A stretch of DNA of 64,000 bases from JAWLAT01 sp041395325 (GTDB taxonomy: Bacteria > Pseudomonadota > Gammaproteobacteria > Xanthomonadales > SZUA-5): positions 14,518 through 78,517 of the forward strand of contig JAWLAT010000024.1 in the NCBI GenBank assembly GCA_041395325.1, given 5' to 3'. The translations under genes were made by a program, and so were the position numbers. This document shows positions 1 to 9,067 of the stretch, piece by piece (positions within the stretch are counted from its first letter, which is position 1; each line of letters opens with the position of its first letter). Under the pieces are notes generated by a model. That model was not told the origin of the DNA and did no database searches. It saw only the letters and a program-made list of their open reading frames with translations.

Positions 1-912
1 CAGCGGGCGCGCCGGCTGTTTCCCCGCGACACCTTCGAGCGCGTCCAGGCACAGGCGCTGGACCGCTACGGCATGACCGAACTGCTCAGCGACCCGGCCA
101 CGCTGGCCCAGCTCAGCCCGGACCCGGCGCTGGCGCGGGCGCTGCTGGGCATGCGCGGCCGGATGTCGCCGGACCTGCAACAGGCCGCGCGCAGCCTGAT
201 CCGGCGCATCGTGCAGCAGCTGACCGAACGCTTGCGACCTCAGTTGTTGCAGGCCTTGACTGGTCGCCGGCACGCGCAGCGGCGCAGCCAGCACGCCTGC
301 GCACAGAATTTCGACTGGCAAGGAACCATTCGCGCCAATCTGCGCCATTACGACCGCGAGCGCCGGCAGTTGCTGATCGAACGGCCCCGCTTCGTCGCTC
401 GTCAGCGGCGGCGCCTGAACTGGGATGTGATCCTGCTGGTCGATCAGTCCGGCTCAATGGTCGACTCGGTGATGCACAGCGCCATCATGGCGAGCATTCT
501 CGCCAGCCTGCCTGGCGTACGCCCGCGCCTGTTGCTGTTCGATACCGCCGTCGTGGATCTGAGTCATCTGGCCGCCGACCCGGTCGAGGTATTGATGACC
601 GTCCAGCTCGGAGGCGGCACCAACATCGGCAAGGCCATGCGGGTGGCCGAAGGACTGGTCCAGCAACCGCAGCGCACCGTCATCGCGCTGATCAGCGACT
701 TCTGCGAAGGCGCCACGCCGACGCCGCTGTTGCAGACCGTCAGCCGACTGACCGAAGCGCGGGTGAAACTGCTCGGCCTGGCTGCGCTGGATGACCAGCA
801 GGAACCCGCCTACGACCACGATCTGGCCAGTCGACTGGTGGCCCGGGGCATGCCGATCGCGGCGTTGACGCCACAGCGCTTTGCCGAATGGCTGGCCGAG
901 GTCATCCAATGA
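1..912 (+). CDS. VWA-domain protein, 5' truncated by the window edge (YehP-like)
   Basis: The reading frame is open from base 1, so only the C-terminal ~303 residues are present. A von Willebrand factor A fold is visible: a MIDAS-type DQSGSM follows a hydrophobic strand (VILLVD, near base 430), a GGGTNIG loop supplies the threonine, and an ALISDF strand follows. VWA proteins of this kind usually accompany a MoxR-type AAA ATPase and act in metal-dependent protein assembly; that is family knowledge. The stop overlaps the next start by 4 bp (ATGA), so it is translationally coupled to the SWIM protein downstream, as in the E. coli yehLMPQ cluster. The function of that cluster is poorly known. The first in-frame ATG in the window is at 73, but it is not the true start if the frame continues upstream. 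Confidence 0.85.
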   Translation, partial: QRARRLFPRDTFERVQAQALDRYGMTELLSDPATLAQLSPDPALARALLGMRGRMSPDLQQAARSLIRRIVQQLTERLRPQLLQALTGRRHAQRRSQHACAQNFDWQGTIRANLRHYDRERRQLLIERPRFVARQRRRLNWDVILLVDQSGSMVDSVMHSAIMASILASLPGVRPRLLLFDTAVVDLSHLAADPVEVLMTVQLGGGTNIGKAMRVAEGLVQQPQRTVIALISDFCEGATPTPLLQTVSRLTEARVKLLGLAALDDQQEPAYDHDLASRLVARGMPIAALTPQRFAEWLAEVIQ

Positions 913-3014
913 CGGCGCGGCGCGAACACTGGCAGGCCCTGCTGGCGCTGGATGCCGACACGCTGACCGAATTGGCCGGTGCCGGACTGCTGCGCCGTGG
1001 TCTGAAGGAGCTGGAAGCGGGCCAGGTGCTGCCCGGTGAGGAGGACGGTCAGTTCGAGGTCGACGGTCAGCGTGTCCAGCTGGACCCGCGTGGCTGGGCA
1101 CACGCCCGCTGCAGCTGTCCGGCGCCGCACTGGTGCAAGCATCGCATCGCCGCGATCCTGGCCCTGCAGCAACAGGCCGAGCAGGCGCAACCTGTCGCCA
1201 TCGCGCCGGTGGAGGTGGATTCGGCCGAGCCGGACCCGGTCATGGCGAACGCGATTCCGACGGGTTCCAGCGCCGCCCCGGCCAGCGACGACTCGGCGGC
1301 GGAATCCGCCCTCCTGGCCGAACTCGCCGAACTGGATCCGTTGCACTGTCTGCGTCTGGCCGGCAGTGCTGCGCGACAGCGGCTGCCACGCCTGCTGGCA
1401 CAGATCGACGGTGTTCGCTGGGTGGTCCGACCCGGCAGTCTGCGGATCGAGCTCGATGGGCTGGAGCAGGTCGTCAGTTACCTCCGTCACGGCGGTTGGG
1501 CCGGCATGCATTGCGAAGGATCCGCCTCCAGCCAGGCCGCGTTGAAGCTCGCTGCGCTGTGGGCCTTTTGGCGGCAGAACGGCCGCCCGTTGCCGGATTC
1601 ACAAGCTCGGCCCGGAGACGGCGCGGTCGCATCGACTGAACCGGCGGAGGCGGCAACGGCCCTCCTGCTGCAGACTGTCCAGACCGAGCTGCACCGTTGG
1701 CTGAGGGCGGGCCTGAGCCAGCTGGCGCCCACCGATCTGGAGCGGATGGCCCGACTGGCCATCGATGCCCGCGCAGATGCGCTGCCGGCGCTGGCCGGGC
1801 GGCTGCGCCAACTGGTCGACAGCGGGCGCCGCCTGCGCGCTCGCGACGATCAGATCGACGAAGGCGCGTTGCTGCGCGAGTTGGCCGGTTGCCAGGCGTG
1901 GTGCAGCACGATGCTCGGCGCGGACGTGGATGGACGGCGACAACTCGCCGGCGGCCCGCGCCGCTTTGTCGAGCAGGAGGTGGCGCTGGACCTGCTGGTC
2001 GCTGGCGCGCACTGGTGGACCCGCCCGGGCGGAGCGCGCGGCTTGAGCGTGCTGCTCTGGGATGAGCGGGCGCGGCGGCTGCGCCGCTGCAGCCAGGCGC
2101 GCGGTGATGGCGCCGATCTGTCCTTCACCCGCGCGGCCATCTGGTCGGCGCCGCTGTGGACCGGGCTGGCCAGCCCGGAGCGACTGCTGGACAGCGGCCA
2201 GTTGCGCCTGCAGCGCGCGCGCCTGAGTGCGGCCGGTGACATCGCGCCCGGATCGGCCGTCGGCGAACTGGGGCAGCGGCCTGTGGTCCGTGCCACCTCG
2301 CCTGGGCTGACGGACTGGGGCGAACTGGGGCAGCAACTGAGCAGCGAGCTGGATCTGTTCGAGACTCGAACCCCCTATCTGCTGCTGGCGCCGAGCAAGA
2401 TCCTGCCGCTGCAGCTGGACGAGTTGCATCAGACTTTCTGCTGGCCTCTGGTGGACTCGCAAGGCACGGTACTGACGCTGCGCTGGCCTTGTGGCGACGA
2501 GCATCAGCGGCACAGCCGCATCCTGACGCACTGGAGCGAGCTGCCCGGTCGCAAATGCCTGCTGGTGGCCTGCCAGGAAACCCCCAGAGCGATGTTGCAG
2601 CCGGTCAGCCTGCTGCAGGCCGATGGCCAGCACTGGCGCGTCCGGGCCCTGCAGTACAGCGACGAACCCAAGGGCTTGTCACTGAGCCACTTGCCAGGGC
2701 GGATCGCCCGCATGCTGGCCGAACGACGAGCGCCACCGGCGCTCGCACGCAGCCGCCTGCGCCAGGATCTGCTCGATCCCCTGCTCGAACGCCTGACCCT
2801 GGCGTCCTGTCACGGCCCGCCGGATCCTCGCCGACTGTGCGAATCGGGCGACTGGGGCCAGGCACTGGAGCACGCCGGTCTGCTGCACGCAGCCGAATAC
2901 TGGCGGCGTTGGCAGGCCGCCAGTCCGACGACTTCGACCGAGTCCGCGCTGCGGCTGCTCTGGCTGCTGGATCAGAATGCTCGCCTGCTGGACCTGCACG
3001 CGCTGGCCCACTGA
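909..3014 (+). CDS. SWIM zinc-finger domain protein (YehQ-like)
   Basis: This is a protein of about 701 residues. I chose the ATG at 909, which overlaps the VWA gene's stop as ATGA; an in-frame ATG at 888 lies inside the upstream gene. Near residue 65 is CSCPAPHWCKH, matching the SWIM pattern CxC-xn-CxH that binds zinc and is used for DNA or protein contacts. The rest is rich in Leu, Ala and Arg with no other recognisable fold. The VWA plus SWIM pairing matches yehP-yehQ. Its biochemical role is unknown; a predicted AAA ATPase partner would lie upstream of the window. Confidence 0.8.
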   Translation: MTARREHWQALLALDADTLTELAGAGLLRRGLKELEAGQVLPGEEDGQFEVDGQRVQLDPRGWAHARCSCPAPHWCKHRIAAILALQQQAEQAQPVAIAPVEVDSAEPDPVMANAIPTGSSAAPASDDSAAESALLAELAELDPLHCLRLAGSAARQRLPRLLAQIDGVRWVVRPGSLRIELDGLEQVVSYLRHGGWAGMHCEGSASSQAALKLAALWAFWRQNGRPLPDSQARPGDGAVASTEPAEAATALLLQTVQTELHRWLRAGLSQLAPTDLERMARLAIDARADALPALAGRLRQLVDSGRRLRARDDQIDEGALLRELAGCQAWCSTMLGADVDGRRQLAGGPRRFVEQEVALDLLVAGAHWWTRPGGARGLSVLLWDERARRLRRCSQARGDGADLSFTRAAIWSAPLWTGLASPERLLDSGQLRLQRARLSAAGDIAPGSAVGELGQRPVVRATSPGLTDWGELGQQLSSELDLFETRTPYLLLAPSKILPLQLDELHQTFCWPLVDSQGTVLTLRWPCGDEHQRHSRILTHWSELPGRKCLLVACQETPRAMLQPVSLLQADGQHWRVRALQYSDEPKGLSLSHLPGRIARMLAERRAPPALARSRLRQDLLDPLLERLTLASCHGPPDPRRLCESGDWGQALEHAGLLHAAEYWRRWQAASPTTSTESALRLLWLLDQNARLLDLHALAH

Positions 3015-3032
3015 GACGCCGACGAAGCTCGA

Positions 3033-4580
3033 TCAATCCGCTGCCAGCCCGGCACACTGGCGGCAATGCAACTCGCCCAGACGCTGCACATAGCGGGACG
3101 GGCTGCCGGCGGGGATCTCGCTGCCGCAGCGGTCACAGACGGTGTCCAGGTCCAGTCTTTCGACGCTGTCCTGCGGCGCGGGGAGCATCTGGCCGTCGAC
3201 GAAGCGTCCCTTAGGCGCGGCCTTGACGATCTCGGCGCGGAACCACTCGTGCAACGCGATCCAGCGCTGGATCAGCGCATCGGCCAGACCGTGCTCGCGC
3301 AGGACCTGTTCGAACAGCGCTTCACGGTGATCGAAGAGCTCATCGGAGATCACCATCCAGTGATGGCCGTTGTGCGGATTGAGGCCGAAGAAGCTGCGCT
3401 CGCCGGAGAACACCTGCGCCAGGAAGGCGTACTGCTTGCCGGCCACATACTCGACCGTCAGCCCGTGGAAGTACGGCGCCAGCCGTGGGTCGGCGAAGAC
3501 GCGGGTGTAGAAGTCGCGCAGGATCGGCGTCAGTCGCTTGCCCTGCTCCAATGCCGCCCACAGCGCCGGATCGGGTTCGACCAGCGCCAGCTTGCGGGCG
3601 TCACGGGGGGCCGTGTCATGCGCCAGCACATAGGGATCGGCCTGAATGCGTCCACGGTCGGCACCGTGTCGGATGGCCAGATAGCGGGCGTCCTCGACCA
3701 TTGCCGGATGGCCGCAGAGAAAGACCTGTACCTGACGCAGATCGGCAGCTTCACCCAGCGCCTGCAGGGTGATCCGCCCCTGTGCAACGCCCACCACCGG
3801 CGCCTGGCTCAGGCAGGGGTGATAGCGAAAATCCGGGTAGGTGCGCGCCAGCGCGCTCAGCTCGGCGTGCAAGTACAGATCGGCCGCGTGCCGGCCACCA
3901 TGGTGGAAGTCGATGCCCGCGGCATGGCCGTCGGCCAGCGCGGCGCGGGCGATGCCGGCCAGCGCACCGGCACCAACACCAGTGGCCAGCAGCAGCAGCG
4001 GGGTCTGCCGCATCGACGGCGCATAGCCCATCTGACCCTGCGGGCCGCGCACGCGCAGCTGCATTCCCGGACGCGCCTCATGCACCAGCCAGGAACTGAG
4101 CGCACCGCCGGGCAGCGCCCGCACATGGATGCGAAAACCGAAGTCCTCGAAGGGCTGGCTGACCACCGAGTACGGCCGCGCCGGGGAGTCGGCATCGCGC
4201 TGCAGATAGACGTGCTGGCCCGGGGCGGTGTCCAGCGTCTGCATTGGCGCGATGAACAGCTCGGCGATGTCGGCGGCCAGCGGTCGGACTTCCACGATCT
4301 CGGCGGCGACGGTCAGGCTGTCGCGATCGGCCGGCGCCAGTTCGACCTCGCCTTCGGCACGGCACAGGCAGGGCAGGATGTGGTCGTGCGCGCCGGTCTG
4401 CTCGAAGGGCGTCTTGCTGGCGGCGACTTGCCCGGACACCAGCTTCAGCATGCACACCTGGCAGCTGCCACGGCCGCAGGAATAGGCGGGTTGTGCGCCC
4501 TGGCGCAGCAGCGCCTGCAGGATCGTCTCGCCCTCGCTGGCACGATAGCTGGCACCGCCATAGCGGATCAGTGCGTCCAT
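3033..4580 (-). CDS. 2Fe-2S ferredoxin / flavin reductase / truncated globin fusion
   Basis: The protein has about 515 residues. The N-terminal ~85 residues are a plant-type 2Fe-2S ferredoxin with Cys near 35, 40 and 43 (CGRGSC..C) and a fourth Cys near 71-73. An FNR-like module follows: RPYS near 133 binds flavin, LLLATGVGAGAL near 195 is the nucleotide-binding strand, and FLCGHP near 286 closes it. From about residue 335 comes a truncated-haemoglobin-like domain (FYTRVFADPRLAPYF, then GHHWMVISDELFD, which should hold the proximal His). The C-terminus has CDRC...CRQC, a possible small zinc ribbon. Electron flow NAD(P)H to FAD to FeS to haem, as in a flavohaemoglobin-like NO dioxygenase, is inferred. 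The start could also be 4607, which adds nine residues. It is divergent from mutS. Confidence 0.85.
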   Translation of the reverse strand: MDALIRYGGASYRASEGETILQALLRQGAQPAYSCGRGSCQVCMLKLVSGQVAASKTPFEQTGAHDHILPCLCRAEGEVELAPADRDSLTVAAEIVEVRPLAADIAELFIAPMQTLDTAPGQHVYLQRDADSPARPYSVVSQPFEDFGFRIHVRALPGGALSSWLVHEARPGMQLRVRGPQGQMGYAPSMRQTPLLLLATGVGAGALAGIARAALADGHAAGIDFHHGGRHAADLYLHAELSALARTYPDFRYHPCLSQAPVVGVAQGRITLQALGEAADLRQVQVFLCGHPAMVEDARYLAIRHGADRGRIQADPYVLAHDTAPRDARKLALVEPDPALWAALEQGKRLTPILRDFYTRVFADPRLAPYFHGLTVEYVAGKQYAFLAQVFSGERSFFGLNPHNGHHWMVISDELFDHREALFEQVLREHGLADALIQRWIALHEWFRAEIVKAAPKGRFVDGQMLPAPQDSVERLDLDTVCDRCGSEIPAGSPSRYVQRLGELHCRQCAGLAAD

Positions 4581-4726
4581 CCGGCCCCTGCCCGGTGGTC
4601 GATACATTCGATAACGCTAACATAGATGGCGGCGCCGCGATGCAACGTATTGTTGTCGCCGCCGCTTTGCCGGCGCTTGCACAGGGCCTATCCTGCGCGG
4701 CCATCCGCCAGGCACCTCCGGCCTTC

Positions 4727-7297
4727 ATGTCCGCAACCGACAGCCCCGCGCACACGCCGCTGATGCGGCAGTACCTGGCCATCAAGGCCGAGCACCCGGA
4801 TGTGCTGTTGCTGTTCCGGATGGGCGATTTCTACGAGCTGTTCTACGACGACGCCCGTAAGGCAGCCGAATTGCTGGACATCACGCTGACCCAGCGCGGC
4901 CAGTCGGCCGGGCAGCCGATTCCGATGGCCGGCGTGCCCTATCACGCGCTGGAAGGCTATCTGGCGCGACTGGTGCGCCGTGGCGAGTCGGCCGCCATTT
5001 GCGAGCAGATCGGCGATCCGGCGCAGTCCAAGGGGCTGGTCGAACGCAAGGTCGTGCGCATCGTCACGCCCGGCACGCTGACCGACGAGGGCCTGCTGGA
5101 GGAGCGCCGCGAGCAGTTGCTGCTGGCGGCCTGCGTGGTGCGCGATCAGGTCGGGCTGGCCTGGGTCGATCTGGCCGGCGGCCGCTTTCTACTGAGCGAG
5201 TGCGACAGCGCGCGCTGGCCTTCGGAGCTGGATCGCCTGGCACCGGCCGAACTGCTGCTGGGTGAGGACTGCGCCTTGCCGGTCGCGGCCGAACAGCGCG
5301 GGCTGCGTCGTCTGCCACCGTGGCATTTCGACGCCGAGGCCGCCCAACGACGGCTCTGCGAGCATTTCGGCACGCGTGACCTCAGCGGCTTCGAGGGTCT
5401 GGACCGGCCCGCCGTGCTGGCCGCCGCCGGCGCACTGCTCGGCTATCTGCGCGACACCCAGCGCGGTCAGCTGCCACATCTGGCCTCGGCCCGCTATGAG
5501 CGCGGGGACGAGGCTCTGCATCTGGATGCCGCCACCCGCCGCCATCTGGAACTGGAAGAACACCCTGGTGGCCGCCACGAGCGCAGTCTGCTGGGCCTGC
5601 TGGATCGCTGCATCACCCCCGCTGGCGGTCGCCTGCTGCGGCGCTGGCTGCAGCGGCCGCTGCGCGATCATGCCGCCCTGCGCCAGCGTCAGGATCTGCT
5701 CGGTGCACTGCTCGACCAGCAGCGTTTCGAAGACCTGCGCGAGCAGCTGCGTGGCGTGGCCGATCTGGAACGCATCGCCGCGCGCATTGCCCTGGGCAGT
5801 GCCCGTCCGCGCGACCTGCTCGGCCTGCGCCGCAGCCTGCAGGCTTTGCCGGCGCTGACGCAGACCTTGTCGGCGCTGGATTTCCCGGCGGCCCAGACCC
5901 TGGCCGAGCCGCTGCAGGGGCACGCCGACTGGACCACTGAACTGGAGCGGGCCATCGTCGCCGAGCCGCCGCAGCTGCTGCGCGACGGTGGCGTGCTGGC
6001 GGCGGGCTACGACGCCGAACTGGACCAGCTGCGCGAGCTGTCGCAGGGTGCCGATGAGTATCTGCTGCAGCTGGAAGCTCGCGAGCGCGAGCAGACCGGC
6101 ATCGCGACGCTGAAGATCGCCTACAACCGCGTCCACGGCTATTACCTGGAGGTGCCGCGCAGCCAAAGCGACAAGGCGCCGGCCCGCTGGACTCGCCGAC
6201 AAACGGTGAAGAACGCCGAGCGCTACATCAGCGAGGAGCTGAAGGACTACGAAGACAAGGTGCTCGGCGCGCGTGAGCGCTCCCTGCAGCGCGAGAAGGC
6301 GCTGTGGGAGGATCTGCTGCAACGTCTGGGCCAGGCATTGCCGGCCTGGCAGGCGCTTGGTGGCGCGCTGGCGCAATGGGATGTGCTGGCCACACTGGCC
6401 GAGCGGGCCGAACGCCTGGACTGGCGCCGGCCGACGCTGGTCAATGAGCCCGGCATCCGCATCCAGGCCGGTCGCCATCCGGTGGTCGAGGCGCTGCGCG
6501 ACGAGGCTTTCGAACCCAATGATCTGCAACTGGATCCGGCGCGCCGGCTGCTGGTGATCACCGGTCCCAACATGGGCGGCAAGTCCACCTACATGCGTCA
6601 GGCGGCGCTGATCGTGCTGCTGGCTCACCTGGGCAGCTGGGTGCCGGCCGCCGATGCGCAGATCGGTCCGATCGACCGCATTTTCTCGCGCATCGGCGCC
6701 GGTGACGACCTCAGCGCCGGCCAGTCGACCTTCATGGTGGAGATGGTGGAGGCGGCCCGGATCCTGCACCAGGCCACCGATCGCAGCCTGGTGCTGATGG
6801 ACGAGATCGGTCGCGGCACCAGCACCTTCGACGGGCTCGCCATCGCCCGCGCCTGCGCGGTGTCGCTGGCCCGCGACAACCGCTGCATGACCCTGTTCGC
6901 CACCCACTACTTCGAGCTGACGGCGCTGGCAGAGGAAATCGATGGCGTGGCCAATGTGCATCTGGACGCGGTTGAGCACCAGGACCGTCTGGTGTTCCTG
7001 CATGCCCTGAAGCCGGGCCCGGCCAGCCGCAGTTTCGGCCTGCAGGTGGCTCGTCTGGCCGGCCTGCCCGATCCGGTGCTGGCGCTGGCCCGCGGCTATC
7101 TGGACGAGCTGGAAGGCGATGCCGCCAGCGCCGGGGCGCGGCCGGCCGCTGCGCAACCGAAGCGCGACAGCGGCCCGCAGCTGAGTCTGTTCCCCAGCGA
7201 GGCACCGGCGCTGACTCGCCTGCGCCAGATCGACCCGGACAGCCTCAGCCCACGCCAGGCGCTGGAACTGCTGTACGAGTTGCGCCAGCAGCTGTAG
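4727..7297 (+). CDS. mutS: DNA mismatch repair protein MutS
   Basis: The protein has 856 residues, close to the E. coli length of 853. The N-terminal mismatch-recognition segment has FRMGDFYELF. The C-terminal ATPase has the Walker A GPNMGGKST at residues 613-621, then a DDLSAGQSTFMVEM signature, Walker B LVLMDEIGRGTS and the switch motif ATHYFEL. MutS recognises mispairs and recruits MutL. The frame is open back to 4493, but MSATDSPAHTPLMRQY at 4727 is where family homology begins, so I chose that ATG. It converges on mscS with only 3 bp between the stops. Confidence 0.97.
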   Translation: MSATDSPAHTPLMRQYLAIKAEHPDVLLLFRMGDFYELFYDDARKAAELLDITLTQRGQSAGQPIPMAGVPYHALEGYLARLVRRGESAAICEQIGDPAQSKGLVERKVVRIVTPGTLTDEGLLEERREQLLLAACVVRDQVGLAWVDLAGGRFLLSECDSARWPSELDRLAPAELLLGEDCALPVAAEQRGLRRLPPWHFDAEAAQRRLCEHFGTRDLSGFEGLDRPAVLAAAGALLGYLRDTQRGQLPHLASARYERGDEALHLDAATRRHLELEEHPGGRHERSLLGLLDRCITPAGGRLLRRWLQRPLRDHAALRQRQDLLGALLDQQRFEDLREQLRGVADLERIAARIALGSARPRDLLGLRRSLQALPALTQTLSALDFPAAQTLAEPLQGHADWTTELERAIVAEPPQLLRDGGVLAAGYDAELDQLRELSQGADEYLLQLEAREREQTGIATLKIAYNRVHGYYLEVPRSQSDKAPARWTRRQTVKNAERYISEELKDYEDKVLGARERSLQREKALWEDLLQRLGQALPAWQALGGALAQWDVLATLAERAERLDWRRPTLVNEPGIRIQAGRHPVVEALRDEAFEPNDLQLDPARRLLVITGPNMGGKSTYMRQAALIVLLAHLGSWVPAADAQIGPIDRIFSRIGAGDDLSAGQSTFMVEMVEAARILHQATDRSLVLMDEIGRGTSTFDGLAIARACAVSLARDNRCMTLFATHYFELTALAEEIDGVANVHLDAVEHQDRLVFLHALKPGPASRSFGLQVARLAGLPDPVLALARGYLDELEGDAASAGARPAAAQPKRDSGPQLSLFPSEAPALTRLRQIDPDSLSPRQALELLYELRQQL

Positions 7298-7300
7298 CCC

Positions 7301-8230
7301 TCAGCCGCTCGCGGCACGGGTCTCGCGGCGTTCGGCCTGATCCGAGTCTGCCTCGGCCGCATCGGCGTCGTTGCTGGCCACATCGCTGCTGGCCACCCGC
7401 AGCTTGCCGTCGATCAGATGCACGTCGGACTGCGGGAAGGGAATCTGGATGCCAGCCTGATCCAGGCGCTGCTTGATGCGCTTGAGCAGCGCAAAGCGTG
7501 CCGGCCAGTAGTCGGACTGCTCGGCCCAGGCACGCACGGTGAAGACCACGGCGCTGTCCCCCAGACTGCTGACGAAGACCTGCGGTGCGGGATCCTGGCG
7601 CAGCCGTTCGTCTTCGCCAATCGCCTCCAGCAGCACCTGCTCGCACTGGTCCAGATCATCGCCGTAGCCGACGCCCACTTCGAAGACGATCCGCCGCAGC
7701 TCGTCACGACTGAGGTTCTCCATCGCATCGTTGGCCACCACCGAATTGGGCAGCGTGATGTGATGGCCATCGGGTGAGCGCAGCTTGGTAAAGAACAGGC
7801 CGATCTCCAGCACCCGACCGGACTCATCGCCCAGTTCCACCCAGTCGCCCACATTGAAGGGGCGCATCATCAACAGCAGCAGACCGGAGGCGACGTTGGA
7901 CAGGGTGTCCTTGAAGGCCAGGCCCAGGGCCAGACCGGTGGCGCCGATCAGCGCGATGATCGATGAGGTCTGCACGCCGAACTGTGCCAGCACGGCCACC
8001 AGCACCAGCACGAAGACCACCAGCTTGGCGACCCGACCCAGCAACGGGCGCAGGGTCGGATCTACCCGCTGGTAGCGCTGCAGATGGGCCTCGGTGCGCC
8101 GCTGCGCCCAGCGACCGAGCAGGAATCCGCCGATCAACAGGGCCAACGCCACCAGCCCATCGAGCGCATAGCGGATGATCAGGTCGGTGGAATCCCGCAA
8201 CAGTTCCACCAGCGCAAAATCGCTTTCCAT
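7301..8230 (-). CDS. mscS: Small-conductance mechanosensitive channel, MscS family
   Basis: The 309-residue inner-membrane protein has three predicted membrane helices. The third is the pore helix with the Gly/Ala-rich ALGLAFKDTLSN segment, followed by the cytoplasmic beta domain beginning RPFNVGDWVEL and an alpha/beta vestibule. The C-terminal ~40 residues are an Asp/Ala-rich tail without homology I recognise. The ATG at 8230 has GAGAGGAG at good spacing; the upstream in-frame ATG at 8260 has none. MscS relieves hypo-osmotic pressure. A sigma-54 promoter lies just upstream (8268-8284), and the gene is divergent from the hemerythrin gene. Confidence 0.93.
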   Translation of the reverse strand: MESDFALVELLRDSTDLIIRYALDGLVALALLIGGFLLGRWAQRRTEAHLQRYQRVDPTLRPLLGRVAKLVVFVLVLVAVLAQFGVQTSSIIALIGATGLALGLAFKDTLSNVASGLLLLMMRPFNVGDWVELGDESGRVLEIGLFFTKLRSPDGHHITLPNSVVANDAMENLSRDELRRIVFEVGVGYGDDLDQCEQVLLEAIGEDERLRQDPAPQVFVSSLGDSAVVFTVRAWAEQSDYWPARFALLKRIKQRLDQAGIQIPFPQSDVHLIDGKLRVASSDVASNDADAAEADSDQAERRETRAASG

Positions 8231-8267
8231 CGGTGCCACTCCTCTCCACGTCAATCCCACAGCGGGG

Positions 8268-8284
8268 TGCAGGAGCTGTGCCAG
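8268..8284 (-). promoter_or_regulatory. Putative sigma-54 promoter of mscS (P1)
   Basis: On the minus strand the sequence reads CTGGCACAGCTCCTGCA. GG and GC are separated by 10 nt, as required for -24/-12 elements. The predicted transcript start lies about 25-30 nt upstream of the ATG at 8230. Match to consensus by eye only. Confidence 0.65.
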
Positions 8285-8358
8285 GCAGGTGAAGCGGTGC
8301 GCGTCGAGCGCCGGCGGTTCGGATCAAGTCAGATCGCACGATCGGCCCAGCGGTCCTC

Positions 8359-8371
8359 GTGCAGGCTGCAA
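8359..8371. promoter_or_regulatory. Candidate upstream activator site between P1 and P2
   Basis: GTGCAGGCTGCAA is a near-palindrome of the form TGCA-N3-TGCA. Eleven of its bases are shared with the site at 28234-28246. It lies 75 bp from the -24 of P1 and about 190 bp from that of P2. Enhancer function is inferred. Confidence 0.4.
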
Positions 8372-8420
8372 TTGCGAGCCGAGCGGGACCGCGATGCGGA
8401 CTGGCTGCTCGCTGTATGGC

Positions 8421-8485
8421 CCATCCTGGGAACGCCGACGTCCTCGTCGGCATGCCCTTTCGCGAACGAGGCGTTCCCAGGATGG
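8421..8485. repeat. Long inverted repeat, REP-like
   Basis: Two perfect 16-bp arms, CCATCCTGGGAACGCC (8421-8436) and its complement (8470-8485), flank a 33-bp loop. The loop contains a small hairpin, GACG-TCCT-CGTC. There is no T tract and the element sits in the middle of a divergent intergenic region, so a terminator is unlikely. A dispersed REP-like palindrome is the best description. Confidence 0.6.
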
Positions 8486-8558
8486 CACCGCGACACCGAT
8501 GAACGCGGGATCGCCTGTCGATGCCTGCGCGCCTTGCGCTGAAAGCCCTTCCTGTGAG

Positions 8559-8575
8559 CTGGCACGGCCCATGCA
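8559..8575 (+). promoter_or_regulatory. Putative sigma-54 promoter of the hemerythrin gene (P2)
   Basis: CTGGCACGGCCCATGCA has a perfect TGGCACG -24 element and GC at the right spacing for -12. The predicted start site is about 24 nt before the ATG at 8610. Confidence 0.7.
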
Positions 8576-8609
8576 GTACGACGGGACCCATTTGTCCAAG
8601 GAGATTCCC

Positions 8610-9059
8610 ATGAGCCAGACCATTTTCGAGCGCCTGCGTGAGGATCACGAGCGTCAACGCGATCTCATCAATGCCCTGGTGCGAACACATGGCGACACGG
8701 ACGAACGCAGGGAGATCTACAGCGAATTGCGGGAAGAACTGGAGGTCCACGCCGCGGCCGAGGAACAGGCCTTCTATCGACACCTGATGGCGCCCGACCT
8801 GACCCTGGAGAAGGCGCGTCACAGCGTGGCCGAGCACAAGGAGCTGGACGACCTGCTGGAAGCCCTGACCGAGACTGATCCCAGCTCACCCGGCTGGCTG
8901 CCGCAGGCCAAGGCTTTGCGCGAGCGCCTGCTGCACCACCTGGAAGAAGAGGAGCACGAGGTCTTCCAGATGGCGGGCAAGGCCCTGTCCAATACCCAGA
9001 AGACCCAGCTGGTCGGCGCCTTCGAGCAGGCCCGCGAACGCCACGCTGCCGCGGCCTGA
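8610..9059 (+). CDS. Hemerythrin (HHE) domain protein
   Basis: The 149-residue all-helical protein begins MSQTIFERLREDHERQRDL. The expected di-iron ligands are spread as in HHE proteins: DHERQ near residue 12, HAAAEEQAFY near 50, H in VAEHKELDD near 77, and HHLEEEEHEVF near 110. HHE proteins bind O2, NO or iron. I chose the ATG at 8610 because AAGGAG precedes it at good spacing; the frame is open further upstream but without homology. The next gene starts 8 bp after the stop and probably shares the sigma-54 promoter at 8559. Confidence 0.9.
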   Translation: MSQTIFERLREDHERQRDLINALVRTHGDTDERREIYSELREELEVHAAAEEQAFYRHLMAPDLTLEKARHSVAEHKELDDLLEALTETDPSSPGWLPQAKALRERLLHHLEEEEHEVFQMAGKALSNTQKTQLVGAFEQARERHAAAA

Positions 9060-9067
9060 GCGCAACC

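Noticed and set aside
3066..4625. A 519-residue open frame opposite the ferredoxin-globin gene.
   Set aside because: It is antisense to a gene with clear domains; its translation has no motifs and is the expected shadow of GC-rich codon use.
5189..7156. A 655-residue open frame antisense to mutS.
   Set aside because: mutS has all family motifs; the antisense translation is Gln/Arg/Ala-rich without structure.
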